Positions 18,201 to 26,923 of a DNA stretch of 64,000 bases are shown piece after piece (position 1 is the first letter of the stretch; each line of letters opens with the position of its first letter). The notes beneath the pieces are model-generated. The model saw only the letters and a list, made by a program, of their open reading frames with translations, was not told the origin of the DNA and ran no database searches. The position numbers were made by a program, and so were the translations under genes. Origin of the DNA: a virus. Where the stretch lies: the IMG/VR virus record IMGVR_UViG_3300046170_000411, positions 1 through 64,000 of that record; one strand, 5' to 3'.

Positions 18201-19052
18201 AATATATAACCCAGAGTTTACTATTTTGCTGTCTCCATCATTATTTAAAATAGAATCAATTTTTATTTTGTTATCAACTATTATTGGGTCAGAAGATGTT
18301 AAATCTGAAGGAGCAGTACCCGCCACAGCATTATTTAATATTTTAGATTTTGCAATATTGCTATAAAATCTTTTTGAATTACCTTTTTTCTTACCAAAAG
18401 AAACAACAAAAATTTCGCCAGTAGACAAAGTTGCATTATAGTTTCCTCCAGAAGAATTAGTAGATTGTATACTTTCTTGTATGATAGCTATGCCGCCGCC
18501 TAATTCTATATTTTTACTTGTAATTTCTACTGAAGAAGATCCAATACCATTTATAAGTCCTTCTATGGTATCTTCTGTAGCGGACCAAATAAATCCGCCT
18601 TCTACAAGTTGCCCTTCGTTTAATAATAATCTTCCTGTAAAAGACGTGTTTGAAGTACTATGTGCATCAATACTAATATCCGCATGGCCCTCGCTCGGGT
18701 TTGTTATTTTATTTCCATTTTTATCTATACCGTCAGTTTTACTTTTACTAACACTATCGGTAGTTAAATCGTTAGCCCCAGTTCCAAATGCTTCATCAAA
18801 CTTTTGAGTAGTCATTGAAGTAATGGGATGGTCTTTAACAACCGTTATATCGCCTTCCCTTATTTGTCTACCGTAAATATGTGTAGTTCCTGAAGAATGA
18901 TCTACCTCAACCCCCTCAAAGTTGCCTTTAAATTTTTCAATATTAATTTTTTTAGGCTCGTTTTCGTTGTCGGTAAAAAATAGCATACCATCAATTACAT
19001 TAATTCCTGTAATTAATCTGTTTGAACTAAAATTTAGTATATTACTTGGCAT
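15276..19052 (-). CDS. Tail hub-like protein, second part, with Ig-like repeats
   Basis: A 1,258-residue protein. The N-terminal ~90 residues (NRLITGINVIDGMLFFTDNE, NEPKKINIEKF, GTTHIYGRQIREGDITV) match a conserved segment that in related phages lies inside one long tail protein. The rest is a series of beta-sandwich modules of FN3/Ig type with repeating patterns such as ITEIGVYLKP, ITELGFYFSS and IINHGFYFLEN followed by YY(V/A)xxF strands. Such modules often decorate tails and bind cell-surface glycans. It is separated by 9-10 bases from its neighbours, which hold the N-terminal and C-terminal parts of the presumed hub. Confidence 0.65.
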   Translation of the reverse strand: MPSNILNFSSNRLITGINVIDGMLFFTDNENEPKKINIEKFKGNFEGVEVDHSSGTTHIYGRQIREGDITVVKDHPITSMTTQKFDEAFGTGANDLTTDSVSKSKTDGIDKNGNKITNPSEGHADISIDAHSTSNTSFTGRLLLNEGQLVEGGFIWSATEDTIEGLINGIGSSSVEITSKNIELGGGIAIIQESIQSTNSSGGNYNATLSTGEIFVVSFGKKKGNSKRFYSNIAKSKILNNAVAGTAPSDLTSSDPIIVDNKIKIDSILNNDGDSKIVNSGLYISEGRINDNEAAPTVQDLLDEGNFISSTFDQGTGKLISSFEAVPNLIYYYVPFATNKNGTVYGNNLSLSDTVTSKVQNRTKPTAPVNTLNVTEHTNTSAILRGYSNGNNYLNPLGYAEITELGFYFSSNESIKEDIITKSFTNGVSTDGKTFKVSVTDDYDKGGIFSLNTASYLTIKEGEELNFIAYNISGGTESCGNLEKFKKPEYTEEPLFNVFKAEWNFPSTYNLSTSGTENIEVTAEFDIIGKPNKNNTNIVDAGIIISKPITKAEIEKSENGVWVDIPSIVNPNNSFTLTIPKSDFTFTANVGDPDIGRYTTTNPIIVPAITTEEYYNLIEEGIKISSSNFRMVAYIIGENEVTYYSQPFGDLRNDNVNPDTKPKLIKPLVGGPKIVNSNSNNEFITVKEDDNFTIVCEISNTGKRIVEVGAYVSTTPPPSINILPDGRSTDLDAWAAGATKHLATESVSTINAHIDQNTNDFLDITIPCTGKTAETTYYVAVFAKPEQTLSTTANSKVVDGGEPFINLLNGTKWATPKRVDTPANLSAVDVDPILTIIDDNIESTLTKTSVSVKCKAEKPSLNYSITEIGVYLKPASEFPNPFSDQSGNAATMASATNRIEKKLDLTNTKENGKNEEINFTANVTGITTVEYYASTFVKTNTNGNIQTFISPYISIDNTPNTLLLPTNYTKRFTLAIGDAVYSGPISLTVSGGAAWSGGTKPEIINHGFYFLENQSLQEPSSAAEFMEEYDSPSVGTTKYNVTISGEPYMRSSGREVFTLWNANLPFNIDFPTDNANKKYYVVAFYETVDNFFGISFAGALRTVNPTEYSSSGRIALDLVNIKQIEYRNNNVYSFRETGLGYDLITNSSNPEAGKWYEYVDIDVKTSIGKEWEFVGTFSLHDNRIAGSIPASDTWPAPIIRNGNTLRVYTPKNNPPSQKTYLIISVVTPEGEPLEVGDAIYTDAIRGHTTRVNLIWRQA

Positions 19053-19061
19053 ATTTTTTTA

Positions 19062-21662
19062 TTAATCATTTAACGTTAGCCTAACTGGCGCAAAATTAGA
19101 CGTTGTTGTAACATCATTATTATAATTGTTGTCTATAAGTATATTACACCATATTTGGCTTGGGTATGTAGGATCATTTGTTGGATATATAGTTATACCC
19201 CCATTGCTTAATGAACTTGCGAAAGTACCAGTTTGGCTATAAGGCTCACTGTAATCTACTGAACTTGGGGCTAGTCCACTGTAAGTAAATTTTACAGTTT
19301 TACTACCCGTAGGCCCAGTATGAACATACGCAGTTCCATCATCTATTACGCTTGTTGATCCTGTATAAGAGGATGAAGAAGCTACAGCTAGTTTATTACT
19401 CCAAGTCATTGTGGCGGCTGTAGGTGACGCATTAAAGTCTATTGACCCACTAACTGCACTACTTTGCCCTGTAATATTAAAGACGTATTGAATAGAGCTA
19501 TAAATACCGTAATCAGTTACTGTTTCGCTCACTAAAGTAACCCAACTAGGAAGGTTTGTTGCGCTAGAAGCATTTGCATCCGTAAGCTTATATCCATCAT
19601 CGGGTTGAACATTAACAGAAATTTGCTGTGTTGAGCCCGGAGCAATACTCCAAGTATAGCTAGTTAGAAGCGACGCTCCAACGCCGGCTACAAAATTGCT
19701 TCCAACACTATTAAATGTTAAAGTGTGATTATTTGCCGCTGTAGCACCTGCTAAACTAATAGCTACTGGGGCGTTGGAATATGTAATACTTTTCCTTTGA
19801 TCTGCAGGAATAGCTATACTGAAACTTGCTGTTAAACTACCACCCGCACTAGTGGGAATACCTGAATAACTTACAGTTATTAGATTACCGCCATATGTTG
19901 CATTTTTAGTAGTAGAGTTAACACTGGAAATATATTTACCACTATCTGTTACTGTAATTGTATCAGAAGCAGTTTTAGTGCCAGTACCAGTAAAACTTAT
20001 TGAGCTATCCGATGTTGGACTAATAGCTGCCGAAGGATTTGTAGAAGCTGTCCATAAACCAGCAGACCAAGTAGTAACTACCTGCGTAGGAGTCGCGGCT
20101 ATATTATAAGTTACACTATCATCATTGGTAGGTGTATTAGATATAGCTATATCTACTTGTATATACGTATGATTATCTCCATTTGTATTTTGTGAAATGC
20201 TAGCGCTAGCCCATGCGGGTAGCCCTGTTACAGAAACAGAAGAAGCATCAGCAAATTCGTAGCCTGCATCGGGAAATATATAAAATGTTTCTGTTGCTGA
20301 ATATCCAGCTGTTTGTGTTGTCGCAAGCCCTGTATAAGCATTTCCAGTAGAAAGAGCTGTTTGTTTTAATGTTGAATTACCTATAGATGCCGATGGGGTC
20401 AATGAGTAGTTGTATGTTTGGGCTGTACCGGCCGCTTGCTCAATTGTATCAAAAGCTTGTAGGTTAGAAGGTAAAAATACTGTTGACCCTACTGTTGCAA
20501 CATCTACTCTTGGAAAACGCAATGGATCTCCTGTACCCTGCGCACTTATTGTTATATTATGTGTAGCTGTTCCTGATCCATCTATTGTATGGGTTCCAGC
20601 TGGTGCTGTTGCTCCAACAGACCCGGTCAAAGTGTACGTAGCACCTGAAGTTCCAGATACTGAAAAGTTTTCAATTCCTCCTGTATTTACAACATTAGAA
20701 TTAACAAATCCTAAGCTTGTTATTGAAAAAGCTGTATTTGTAGTTGTAAAGCTTTTAACTTCGCCGTCTGTTGTTCCAATAGAATTAGTAGCAAAAGCTG
20801 CGTAACTAATTTGTTTATCAGCAACAAGTCCCGTTATGTCAGCTGTAAAATTATTTTTTATTGAAGAGCTAGAAACAGTATTATTAGTTATACCAGCTCC
20901 ACCCGTTTTTAATTCTGATAATGTTAAAGCACTGCCGTCTGTTTTATATCCATAGTAAAACCCCTGCACGGTAACGTTAACACTATTATTAGTTAAAGAG
21001 CCAGCAATAGTAGCAGTTGTATTTGCTACGGTTTTTATATCTTCTGTAATAACCTCAGGCGCGGTTATAGTAGGTTGAGAGGCCGTAACACTTCCTGTTA
21101 TAGAATCATTGCTATTTTTGTATGCATTTGGCACTTCAATATTTATAGATACATCTTTATTAATTGAAGACCCTGTTGTATTTGGAGCAAATTTTGTTGT
21201 TATTGCTTTTGGGTTTCCAATTTTAGAGTTTACAAATATTGTTCCATCTTGTGCTATTGAAGCGCTAGGTGATGCTGTAGAAAAATTTAATTCTGTATTA
21301 TTAGCAACTGATAAATTTGAGCTATCTATTACTATAGTACTTATAGAATTATTAATTATATCATATTCGAATATTCCGTCAGCAACGTCGCCAGTAACAA
21401 AATAATATATTTTTTCTTCCTCCGGGTGAGCGTAAGAGCCCACAACCTTAGCATTAGGATTTGAAGCGGCAGATAAGCCGTATATGTTTTGATTAGCTAT
21501 TAGCTCGTTACCCTTTAAATTTTCAACAGCGCCTACATTGGCGTCTTCAGATGTGTCAACAGATATATTAAGGCCGTCTCTATATTGGCCTTGTTTTAAT
21601 AACCTGTCATCTACATCTTTGTCCATTCTCGCGGCTTGGAACGTTCTTTTGCTTTCTGCCAT
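19062..21662 (-). CDS. Tail hub-like protein, first part, with Ig-like repeats
   Basis: An 866-residue protein. The N-terminal ~170 residues (MDKDVDDRLLKQGQYRDGLN, GAVENLKGNELI, VGSYAHPEEEKIYYFV) correspond to the start of long propeller-like tail proteins seen in marine and crAss-like phages. After VNSKIGNPKAITTKF the sequence changes to Ser/Thr/Asn-rich Ig/FN3-like modules (TTATIAGSLTNNSVNVTVQG, GSLTASFSIAIPADQRKSIT and similar). The frame is intact and ends cleanly 9 bases before the next gene. The change in character inside the gene suggests receptor-binding modules were added to a structural core. Confidence 0.65.
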   Translation of the reverse strand: MAESKRTFQAARMDKDVDDRLLKQGQYRDGLNISVDTSEDANVGAVENLKGNELIANQNIYGLSAASNPNAKVVGSYAHPEEEKIYYFVTGDVADGIFEYDIINNSISTIVIDSSNLSVANNTELNFSTASPSASIAQDGTIFVNSKIGNPKAITTKFAPNTTGSSINKDVSINIEVPNAYKNSNDSITGSVTASQPTITAPEVITEDIKTVANTTATIAGSLTNNSVNVTVQGFYYGYKTDGSALTLSELKTGGAGITNNTVSSSSIKNNFTADITGLVADKQISYAAFATNSIGTTDGEVKSFTTTNTAFSITSLGFVNSNVVNTGGIENFSVSGTSGATYTLTGSVGATAPAGTHTIDGSGTATHNITISAQGTGDPLRFPRVDVATVGSTVFLPSNLQAFDTIEQAAGTAQTYNYSLTPSASIGNSTLKQTALSTGNAYTGLATTQTAGYSATETFYIFPDAGYEFADASSVSVTGLPAWASASISQNTNGDNHTYIQVDIAISNTPTNDDSVTYNIAATPTQVVTTWSAGLWTASTNPSAAISPTSDSSISFTGTGTKTASDTITVTDSGKYISSVNSTTKNATYGGNLITVSYSGIPTSAGGSLTASFSIAIPADQRKSITYSNAPVAISLAGATAANNHTLTFNSVGSNFVAGVGASLLTSYTWSIAPGSTQQISVNVQPDDGYKLTDANASSATNLPSWVTLVSETVTDYGIYSSIQYVFNITGQSSAVSGSIDFNASPTAATMTWSNKLAVASSSSYTGSTSVIDDGTAYVHTGPTGSKTVKFTYSGLAPSSVDYSEPYSQTGTFASSLSNGGITIYPTNDPTYPSQIWCNILIDNNYNNDVTTTSNFAPVRLTLND

Positions 21663-21672
21663 TTAATTTTAT

Positions 21673-22617
21673 TTAATGTTTAATCCATTTAGCTTTGCCT
21701 CGCAGCACTTGTGCCATTTCTTCGGATTTATAATTTGAAAGTCTTATTTTTGCATTTCTCATTTTAGAGCTAGCTTCTTTTTTATATAAAGGCGCTAACT
21801 GCACTGTTGATGGTCTTAGCTTTGATAAATTATATAACATGTAAGCATATAAAGCATCCTCAGCAAGCTTTGGAACATATACTTTAGATAGGTCCCCATT
21901 GTCTGCAATGCCATCAGAAATATAGTCTAAAATGATTAGGTTATCAGGTCTTCCGCTAAAAGTACTATCAAAAAATATTACGCCAGCTTCGTTGTCTATA
22001 AAAAATGTACCAGCTCCAGACATATCTTCTGGATTGCTTCCGTATCTTTTATTAAGATAAGGAAAGTCGTCATCATCATAGTTATAATTATCTTCTAAAG
22101 ACCTTGTTCTATTGGCTGGGTTATTAGGGTCTTGAAATCTAGTAATTGCAGTTGATTTAGCAGCAACCTGTATTTCGCCTTCACTATCATATAAAAAATC
22201 GTGGTCCGCGTCTTGTAAAGGAGCCGTTGGATTATCTACTTTTCTAGATGGCAATAGAATATCTTTTTTACCATCTTCGCCCACTTGCGAAACCTTAACG
22301 TAATTTACGTAATCTTGTGGTAATGGAAATTGTAAAGTAGATCCTAGTTCTATTTCTACACTTTTTTCACTATGCAAAATATCATAACTAAACTCTTGCA
22401 TACCTCTTTGCGCCCAAAAATCTACTTCGTATCTAGGCACTTTAGCTAAAGCTTTATCTTCGCCAATATATGCAACAATAAAGTTATTTATAATATCTTC
22501 TAAACTAGTCCTACTATAATAACCCAAACCTTTAAAGTTAGCAGGAACATTACTCGTGTCTCCTTCAAAGTTTGCGTAGTATTGTCGACTAGTATATATT
22601 TTTTTTGATTCTGCCAT
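21673..22617 (-). CDS. Neck / tail-tube-type structural protein
   Basis: A 314-residue protein starting MAESKKIYTSRQYYANFEGD. Conserved-looking strings include RTSLEDIINNFIVAYIGEDK, KVPRYEVDFWAQRGMQEFSY, FPLPQDYVNYVKVS and the C-terminal KMRNAKIRLSNYKSEEMAQV. Proteins of this type are common in marine podovirus-like and crAss-like phages between the capsid genes and the tail hub. A role as a tail-tube or head-tail joining (gateway) protein is inferred from position. Its start overlaps the previous gene's stop at 22617, so the pair is translationally coupled. Confidence 0.6.
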   Translation of the reverse strand: MAESKKIYTSRQYYANFEGDTSNVPANFKGLGYYSRTSLEDIINNFIVAYIGEDKALAKVPRYEVDFWAQRGMQEFSYDILHSEKSVEIELGSTLQFPLPQDYVNYVKVSQVGEDGKKDILLPSRKVDNPTAPLQDADHDFLYDSEGEIQVAAKSTAITRFQDPNNPANRTRSLEDNYNYDDDDFPYLNKRYGSNPEDMSGAGTFFIDNEAGVIFFDSTFSGRPDNLIILDYISDGIADNGDLSKVYVPKLAEDALYAYMLYNLSKLRPSTVQLAPLYKKEASSKMRNAKIRLSNYKSEEMAQVLRGKAKWIKH

Positions 22618-23321
22618 TATCGTTCAGATTGTGTTATTTGCTGTTCTTTTACTGTTGCCGCTTGAGTTATATCTGCTGCTCTAACAATTACACCTGCATA
22701 AGTTAATATTTTTACAACTAATTCCGGCTCTTCAGACGGATGTAATTCAAAATTTTGATAATCAGGGGCAGTTGGGTTTGCAGCAATTTGGCCGCTTAAG
22801 GTACCCCCAGCCCACTTTACTTCTGCAGGTTTTCTTATATAGTTTATATTAACATCAGTTATACCGGTTGTTGGGTACATAACAACGCCTCCCTCGTGTC
22901 TAACGTATACGGGATTATTCACTGTAGGCTTAGTAAGTGGAGATCTATTTAGATATAATATTTTTTGACTTGAAACCTCGTCGGCGTGTATAGCATTTGC
23001 AGATACAGTTCCTAGCCTAAAAAAGTTAGAAGGGTAAGCGTAGTAGCTTGAGGTTGTATTGCCTGCGGCATTAGAAAATGTTCCAGCACTTATTGTTTCT
23101 TCGTTTTCAAACAAAGCTATTTTTTCTTCTACATTTTTTCTAATATCTGAATAATCAGAGTTATTAGAAACAACATAGTTTCTTAAAGAAAAGTAACCTT
23201 CAAAAATTTCATTTTGAGCCTGGTTAGCCAGCGAATTAAATTCTCTAGGCACTATATAACCTCTATTTTCTTTATTAAGTATGTTTAATACTGTTTTATA
23301 AACGTTGTCTATGCTTACCAT
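22617..23321 (-). CDS. Neck (head completion / stabilisation) protein
   Basis: A 234-residue protein starting MVSIDNVYKTVLNILNKENR, with ANQAQNEIFEGYFS. The helical N-terminus is followed by beta strands (YYAYPSNFFRLGTVSANAIH, GVVMYPTTGITDVNINYIRK). This arrangement is familiar from tail stabilisation or adaptor proteins that follow the capsid genes in crAss-like and related phages. It overlaps the next gene by one base. Function is inferred from position and general pattern. Confidence 0.55.
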   Translation of the reverse strand: MVSIDNVYKTVLNILNKENRGYIVPREFNSLANQAQNEIFEGYFSLRNYVVSNNSDYSDIRKNVEEKIALFENEETISAGTFSNAAGNTTSSYYAYPSNFFRLGTVSANAIHADEVSSQKILYLNRSPLTKPTVNNPVYVRHEGGVVMYPTTGITDVNINYIRKPAEVKWAGGTLSGQIAANPTAPDYQNFELHPSEEPELVVKILTYAGVIVRAADITQAATVKEQQITQSER

Positions 23322-23342
23322 TATTGTTTTTATTTATTAGAT

Positions 23343-23370
23343 GGTTATAGCTAAACAAATAACTATAACC
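23343..23370 (-). other. Intergenic hairpin upstream of neck genes
   Basis: An 8-bp inverted repeat, GGTTATAG with CTATAACC, and a 12-base loop in the 56-base gap before the neck genes. No T-run follows on the minus strand, so it is more likely an RNA-processing or stability element than a strong terminator. Confidence 0.5.
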
Positions 23371-23377
23371 TGGTATT

Positions 23378-24103
23378 TTATGAAAGTTTCTTTTCAATGG
23401 CTTTCATAACGTCTACGCCTTCATCTGTTTTTAAGAATCGTGCAAACGCTGCGTATGGATGTTCATCAAATGGTACAGTCATAATTTTTTTGCCATTTGT
23501 GCTCCACTTAAATACTGTATTATCATCTGTTAGTTTAACAATACCAGCTTCTACACATCTATTAGCTAAGTTACGAAGTTTAATATCTTCGTCTTTTGCT
23601 ACTTCAATAAATAGTTCTGGATCGCTTTTAGCAAACAAATAACAATCTCTTTTTATTTCTTTAGAAGACATTGTTGTTACATCAGAACCAATTTCAGTCC
23701 TAAGTATAGCCTCAAGGTGCTCAACATCAAGCTCTTGCACTAGTTTCAATGCTTCTAATTCTAATTCTATAATACTTATATCATCAACAGCTTCTTTTAC
23801 GTTGTCAATTTCTTCCCATAAATTTAGTCTATCAGGATGATATAATGATAATAATTGCTGTAGTAAAGGTTGTGTTCTAGGAACCATAAGCACCCCATCC
23901 CGGAATACTATATGTTTAAGTTGTGCAAAACCATCTTGTTCGTCAATAAATAATGACTTTTGATTATCAGCATATCTTATTTCTCTGTTAATTGCTTTTT
24001 CTTCATCAAAGTGCAATAAACCTGTACTTTTAATTTTGTATGTTAACGGAGACATACCATTCTTAAGAACGTATGTTCTGTCTTTTATTTCCCAATTTTT
24101 CAT
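23378..24103 (-). CDS. Conserved-type phage protein next to the capsid gene, unknown function
   Basis: A 241-residue protein starting MKNWEIKDRTYVLKNGMSPL. The N-terminal ~80 residues are beta-rich and likely form a small domain (YADNQKSLFIDEQDGFAQLK, VFRDGVLMVPRTQPLLQQLL). The C-terminal two thirds are helical with many acidic residues and end in DEGVDVMKAIEKKLS. Proteins with the same opening pattern occur beside capsid genes of other marine phages, but no function is known to me. It is framed by hairpins on both sides, which suggests its expression level is set apart from that of the capsid protein. Confidence 0.6.
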   Translation of the reverse strand: MKNWEIKDRTYVLKNGMSPLTYKIKSTGLLHFDEEKAINREIRYADNQKSLFIDEQDGFAQLKHIVFRDGVLMVPRTQPLLQQLLSLYHPDRLNLWEEIDNVKEAVDDISIIELELEALKLVQELDVEHLEAILRTEIGSDVTTMSSKEIKRDCYLFAKSDPELFIEVAKDEDIKLRNLANRCVEAGIVKLTDDNTVFKWSTNGKKIMTVPFDEHPYAAFARFLKTDEGVDVMKAIEKKLS

Positions 24104-24122
24104 AATATAATTTAATAAGATA

Positions 24123-24158
24123 ATAGCTAAAGGGTGGCCGTAACCACCCTCTGCTATA
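24123..24158 (-). terminator. Hairpin downstream of the major capsid gene
   Basis: A GC-rich stem, GGGTGG (minus strand, 24149-24144) with CCACCC (24137-24132), and a 6-base loop, extended outward by ATAGC/GCTAT pairs with a small bulge. The sequence after it is T-rich but lacks an uninterrupted T-run. A partial terminator or 3'-end stabiliser that raises capsid mRNA relative to downstream genes is the likely role. Confidence 0.6.
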
Positions 24159-24166
24159 TTAATTCA

Positions 24167-25630
24167 CTACTTCAATAAGAAGAAGTTGTTGGCTCCTTGA
24201 GTAATCAAACATCTTTCAGATAAGAAGTTAACTCTCATTTCGTCCAAGCTAGAAGTGTATGCACCTCCTACTGATCCAGTAATCCAAGTTTTCATTTTTC
24301 TGTCATCAGTTTCAGAAGAACGATAACGTACGTGTAAAAATGGTCTTTTGATATTTTTGCCTAGATCTTGATCGTATACAGTAGATGTACCTGCAGGAAT
24401 AATAGTTCCTTCAACATCACCGAATCCGCCTCTTGTAGCAAAGTCATTTAGATATTTCCAGTCAGTCTTATAAAAATCATAAGCACCTCTTCTAAATCCA
24501 GAAAATCCTAGGTTTAGGGCCATATCTTCAGAATTATTAAATACTCCGTAAGAAGTACCGCCTGCTCCATAAGAATTTTTAGAAGCCAATACATCATCAA
24601 TAGCTAGAGACAAAGCTCTATTGCTATAAATCATATTTTCTTCAATAGCTCCATTCTTATCTAGTTGCTTAAGGATGTTATCAAAACCAACCATAGTTGG
24701 AGTTCCTCCACCTAATAAATCTGTAGATAGTCCGTCATATACATTACCTCTTGCTTCTAATGCAGCAAAGAAACCTTCAGATCCAGTGTAGCTTGCAGCA
24801 GCAGTACCAGCAGAACCAGTTTTCTTTACTGACTCTACCATAGACATCTCTAGGTAATCTTCAAATCTTAGTCTAGTTTCGTGCTCAGACTTTAGGTACC
24901 ATAGGTAACCAGAAGCACCATTTTCAGAAGTAACTTCGATCCAACCAATCTGAGCAGTGTCAGAACCATTGATAGCGTAGTTATCTTTTAGAATAATAGG
25001 CTTGTTAGTATAAGAGCTGTAGTCAGAATCCAAAGATCCAACCATTCCGTCAGTTCCTTTAGCAAACTCAGAACCGTATACTAATACGTTTGCTTTTGCG
25101 TAAGAAGCAGCACCTGTAACACCTGTCCAGTCAGCAGCTGTATAAGCAACAGCAGTAAAAGTTCCGGTATCACCAGCAGCAGCAGCTCCAGCAACAGTAA
25201 CGACCCCTTTAACTACAGGTCCTGTAGCAGCACCTCCAGAAGTTAGTCCTTGTACCATAATGGTTTGTCCAGCTCTAACAACAGGAGCATCTCCTGCAGC
25301 ATAAGCAGTCCCGTCAGGCTTAGCGGCAAAAGTGACTGTAAATATAGATTCTCCAGTACCGCTAGCAGTGCCAATAGCTACGTTGTCGTAACGCGTGTGT
25401 AGTCTTCCTTGCTCAATCCATCTGATTTCGTCAGAAGTAGATGGCATTTCAGCTGATACCATACGTAGGAAAGAAGAGATAGAACGGTTTCCGTAGATCT
25501 CAGCTTCTTTTTCGTATACATCAGGTAAAAATTGTTTTGTAAAATCGAAATCGGTAATATAATTACCTTGAAATAATGATCCCTTGCTAGATGAAGGGGT
25601 TAAGTTTTCAATGCCAGTTGATATAGCCAT
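24167..25630 (-). CDS. Major capsid protein
   Basis: A 487-residue protein. The N-terminal arm (ENLTPSSSKGSLFQGN) and QFLPDVYEKEAEIYGNRSIS are followed by a domain with an Ala/Gly/Thr-rich beta insertion (about residues 90-190), a helix-rich part with MVESVKK and FFAALEARGNVYDGLS, and a C-terminal beta region ending in DEMRVNFLSERCLITQGANN. Length, composition, location after portal and scaffold-like genes, and the hairpin after the gene fit an HK97-fold capsid protein. The fold is inferred. The insertion near residues 90-190 may be a surface-exposed domain. Confidence 0.8.
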   Translation of the reverse strand: MAISTGIENLTPSSSKGSLFQGNYITDFDFTKQFLPDVYEKEAEIYGNRSISSFLRMVSAEMPSTSDEIRWIEQGRLHTRYDNVAIGTASGTGESIFTVTFAAKPDGTAYAAGDAPVVRAGQTIMVQGLTSGGAATGPVVKGVVTVAGAAAAGDTGTFTAVAYTAADWTGVTGAASYAKANVLVYGSEFAKGTDGMVGSLDSDYSSYTNKPIILKDNYAINGSDTAQIGWIEVTSENGASGYLWYLKSEHETRLRFEDYLEMSMVESVKKTGSAGTAAASYTGSEGFFAALEARGNVYDGLSTDLLGGGTPTMVGFDNILKQLDKNGAIEENMIYSNRALSLAIDDVLASKNSYGAGGTSYGVFNNSEDMALNLGFSGFRRGAYDFYKTDWKYLNDFATRGGFGDVEGTIIPAGTSTVYDQDLGKNIKRPFLHVRYRSSETDDRKMKTWITGSVGGAYTSSLDEMRVNFLSERCLITQGANNFFLLK

Positions 25631-25647
25631 TGTAATAAATTTTTAAG

Positions 25648-26436
25648 TTATTGTTTTAGTTTCATTCTCAGTTTAGAACTAGAATCACCAGAAACAACTT
25701 TAAACTTTTGGCCTGAAGATGTTTTGATAACACCTTCTTGCCTTGGGTCCATATTTATATTTTTAGCCTCCTTAGCGGATTGGCGCAGAGCATCGGCACG
25801 GCCTTGCTCATAAAAATGTTCAGCTAGCTTATCTGCATTTCTTGCAGTAAACAATGCTTTATGATAACCCTTGGCGTCTTTAATTTGACCATCGTCACCT
25901 AAAAATGGTTTTACAAAATTATTAATATCAGATTGTTGTGTTTTTGTATCATTAACATTATTGACTTTATAGCGGTATTTATTGTTTCCAACTTGGAAAT
26001 CAAAACCTTTAAAATCTTGACTAAACACATTATCTGTTTTTTGTAAAAAACTTTCAGTAAGTTGTTTGCTTGATTCAGCGTTCTGTTGATATGTATTGTA
26101 ATACTCTAAAGCCTCTTGGTACTCCTGAGGAATATCTGTTTGCTTCTTCAACTTGAGGTCAGCATAATATTTCTCTTTGTTTCCTTCCAAAAACTTTTTA
26201 GCATTAAATAGCTCTTCTTTAAATGCTCTTTTCTTAGAGCGTATTTCTCTTGGGTCATCATCTTCTTCATATGAAAAATTATCTTCCATATATTCAGATA
26301 CTTCTTGTGAATCCCAAGGTTTAGATTGTTTATAATATTCTCGCAATAGATCGCCATCGTTGTATTTTGATAGATCTCTATTTAATAAAACAAAGTCTTC
26401 AACACTAGCCACCTGTTTCTTCCATAAACTTAACAA
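25648..26436 (-). CDS. Capsid assembly-associated protein, unknown
   Basis: A 262-residue, highly charged protein (MLSLWKKQVASVEDFVLLNR, YEEDDDPREIRSKKRAFKEE, KFKVVSGDSSSKLRMKLKQ). It lies between a Glu-rich scaffold-like protein and the major capsid protein, and overlaps the former by 32 bases. Helical content with acidic and basic clusters fits a scaffold, core or protease-partner role, but no catalytic motif is visible. The basic C-terminus (SSSKLRMKLKQ) could bind the inner capsid surface. Confidence 0.5.
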   Translation of the reverse strand: MLSLWKKQVASVEDFVLLNRDLSKYNDGDLLREYYKQSKPWDSQEVSEYMEDNFSYEEDDDPREIRSKKRAFKEELFNAKKFLEGNKEKYYADLKLKKQTDIPQEYQEALEYYNTYQQNAESSKQLTESFLQKTDNVFSQDFKGFDFQVGNNKYRYKVNNVNDTKTQQSDINNFVKPFLGDDGQIKDAKGYHKALFTARNADKLAEHFYEQGRADALRQSAKEAKNINMDPRQEGVIKTSSGQKFKVVSGDSSSKLRMKLKQ

Positions 26437-26872
26437 GCTTGTCTACATTTTCCGGAAGTACAACTTCGGGCTCTGCAGGTTTAGGTTGTTCGTTTACTTG
26501 AGCAGCTCTTTCATCTACTTTAGGCTGGTTAGTTTCTACCGCTTCTTCTTCGTCTTTGATGAGCTCGAGCGGCGAGTCTTGCTCTTCTGTTTCTTTAGCT
26601 TCGGTTTGTTCTTGTACTTCTTGCTCCACTTCTTTGCTATCTCCGGGTGCATCTTCCACAGGAACCTCCTCTGCTTCTCGCTCTTGAACGGCATCTTTTT
26701 CTTTGTTTAATTCGTCTAAGTTAATTTTTGGTACTTCATCAACCTCTTTGCCCGCGGCTTCAGGTTCAATCTTACCTTCTTCAACTGCTTTATCTAAAAC
26801 AGCTTGTTCTTGTTCTTGTGCTGACTTTTGTTCAACGTCTTCAGCAGCACCTTTAATTTTCCATTCTGCCAT
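26405..26872 (-). CDS. Glu-rich scaffold-like protein
   Basis: A 155-residue protein with extreme Glu/Gln/Val content (runs such as AEDVEQKSAQEQEQAVLDKA and EQEVQEQTEAKETEEQDSPL). It is low-complexity and probably disordered or helical. Location between portal and capsid genes and its acidity are typical of internal scaffolding proteins. The end overlaps the next gene by 32 bases. Confidence 0.6.
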   Translation of the reverse strand: MAEWKIKGAAEDVEQKSAQEQEQAVLDKAVEEGKIEPEAAGKEVDEVPKINLDELNKEKDAVQEREAEEVPVEDAPGDSKEVEQEVQEQTEAKETEEQDSPLELIKDEEEAVETNQPKVDERAAQVNEQPKPAEPEVVLPENVDKLVKFMEETGG

Positions 26873-26923
26873 AATTTAATAATATATAATAGTTAATAAT
26901 TTTTTATCTAGGTTCAAATCCTG

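Noticed and set aside
26360-26710. Plus-strand open frame opposite the Glu-rich scaffold-like protein
   Set aside because: A Phe/Leu-rich antisense shadow of Glu/Lys/Gln codons.
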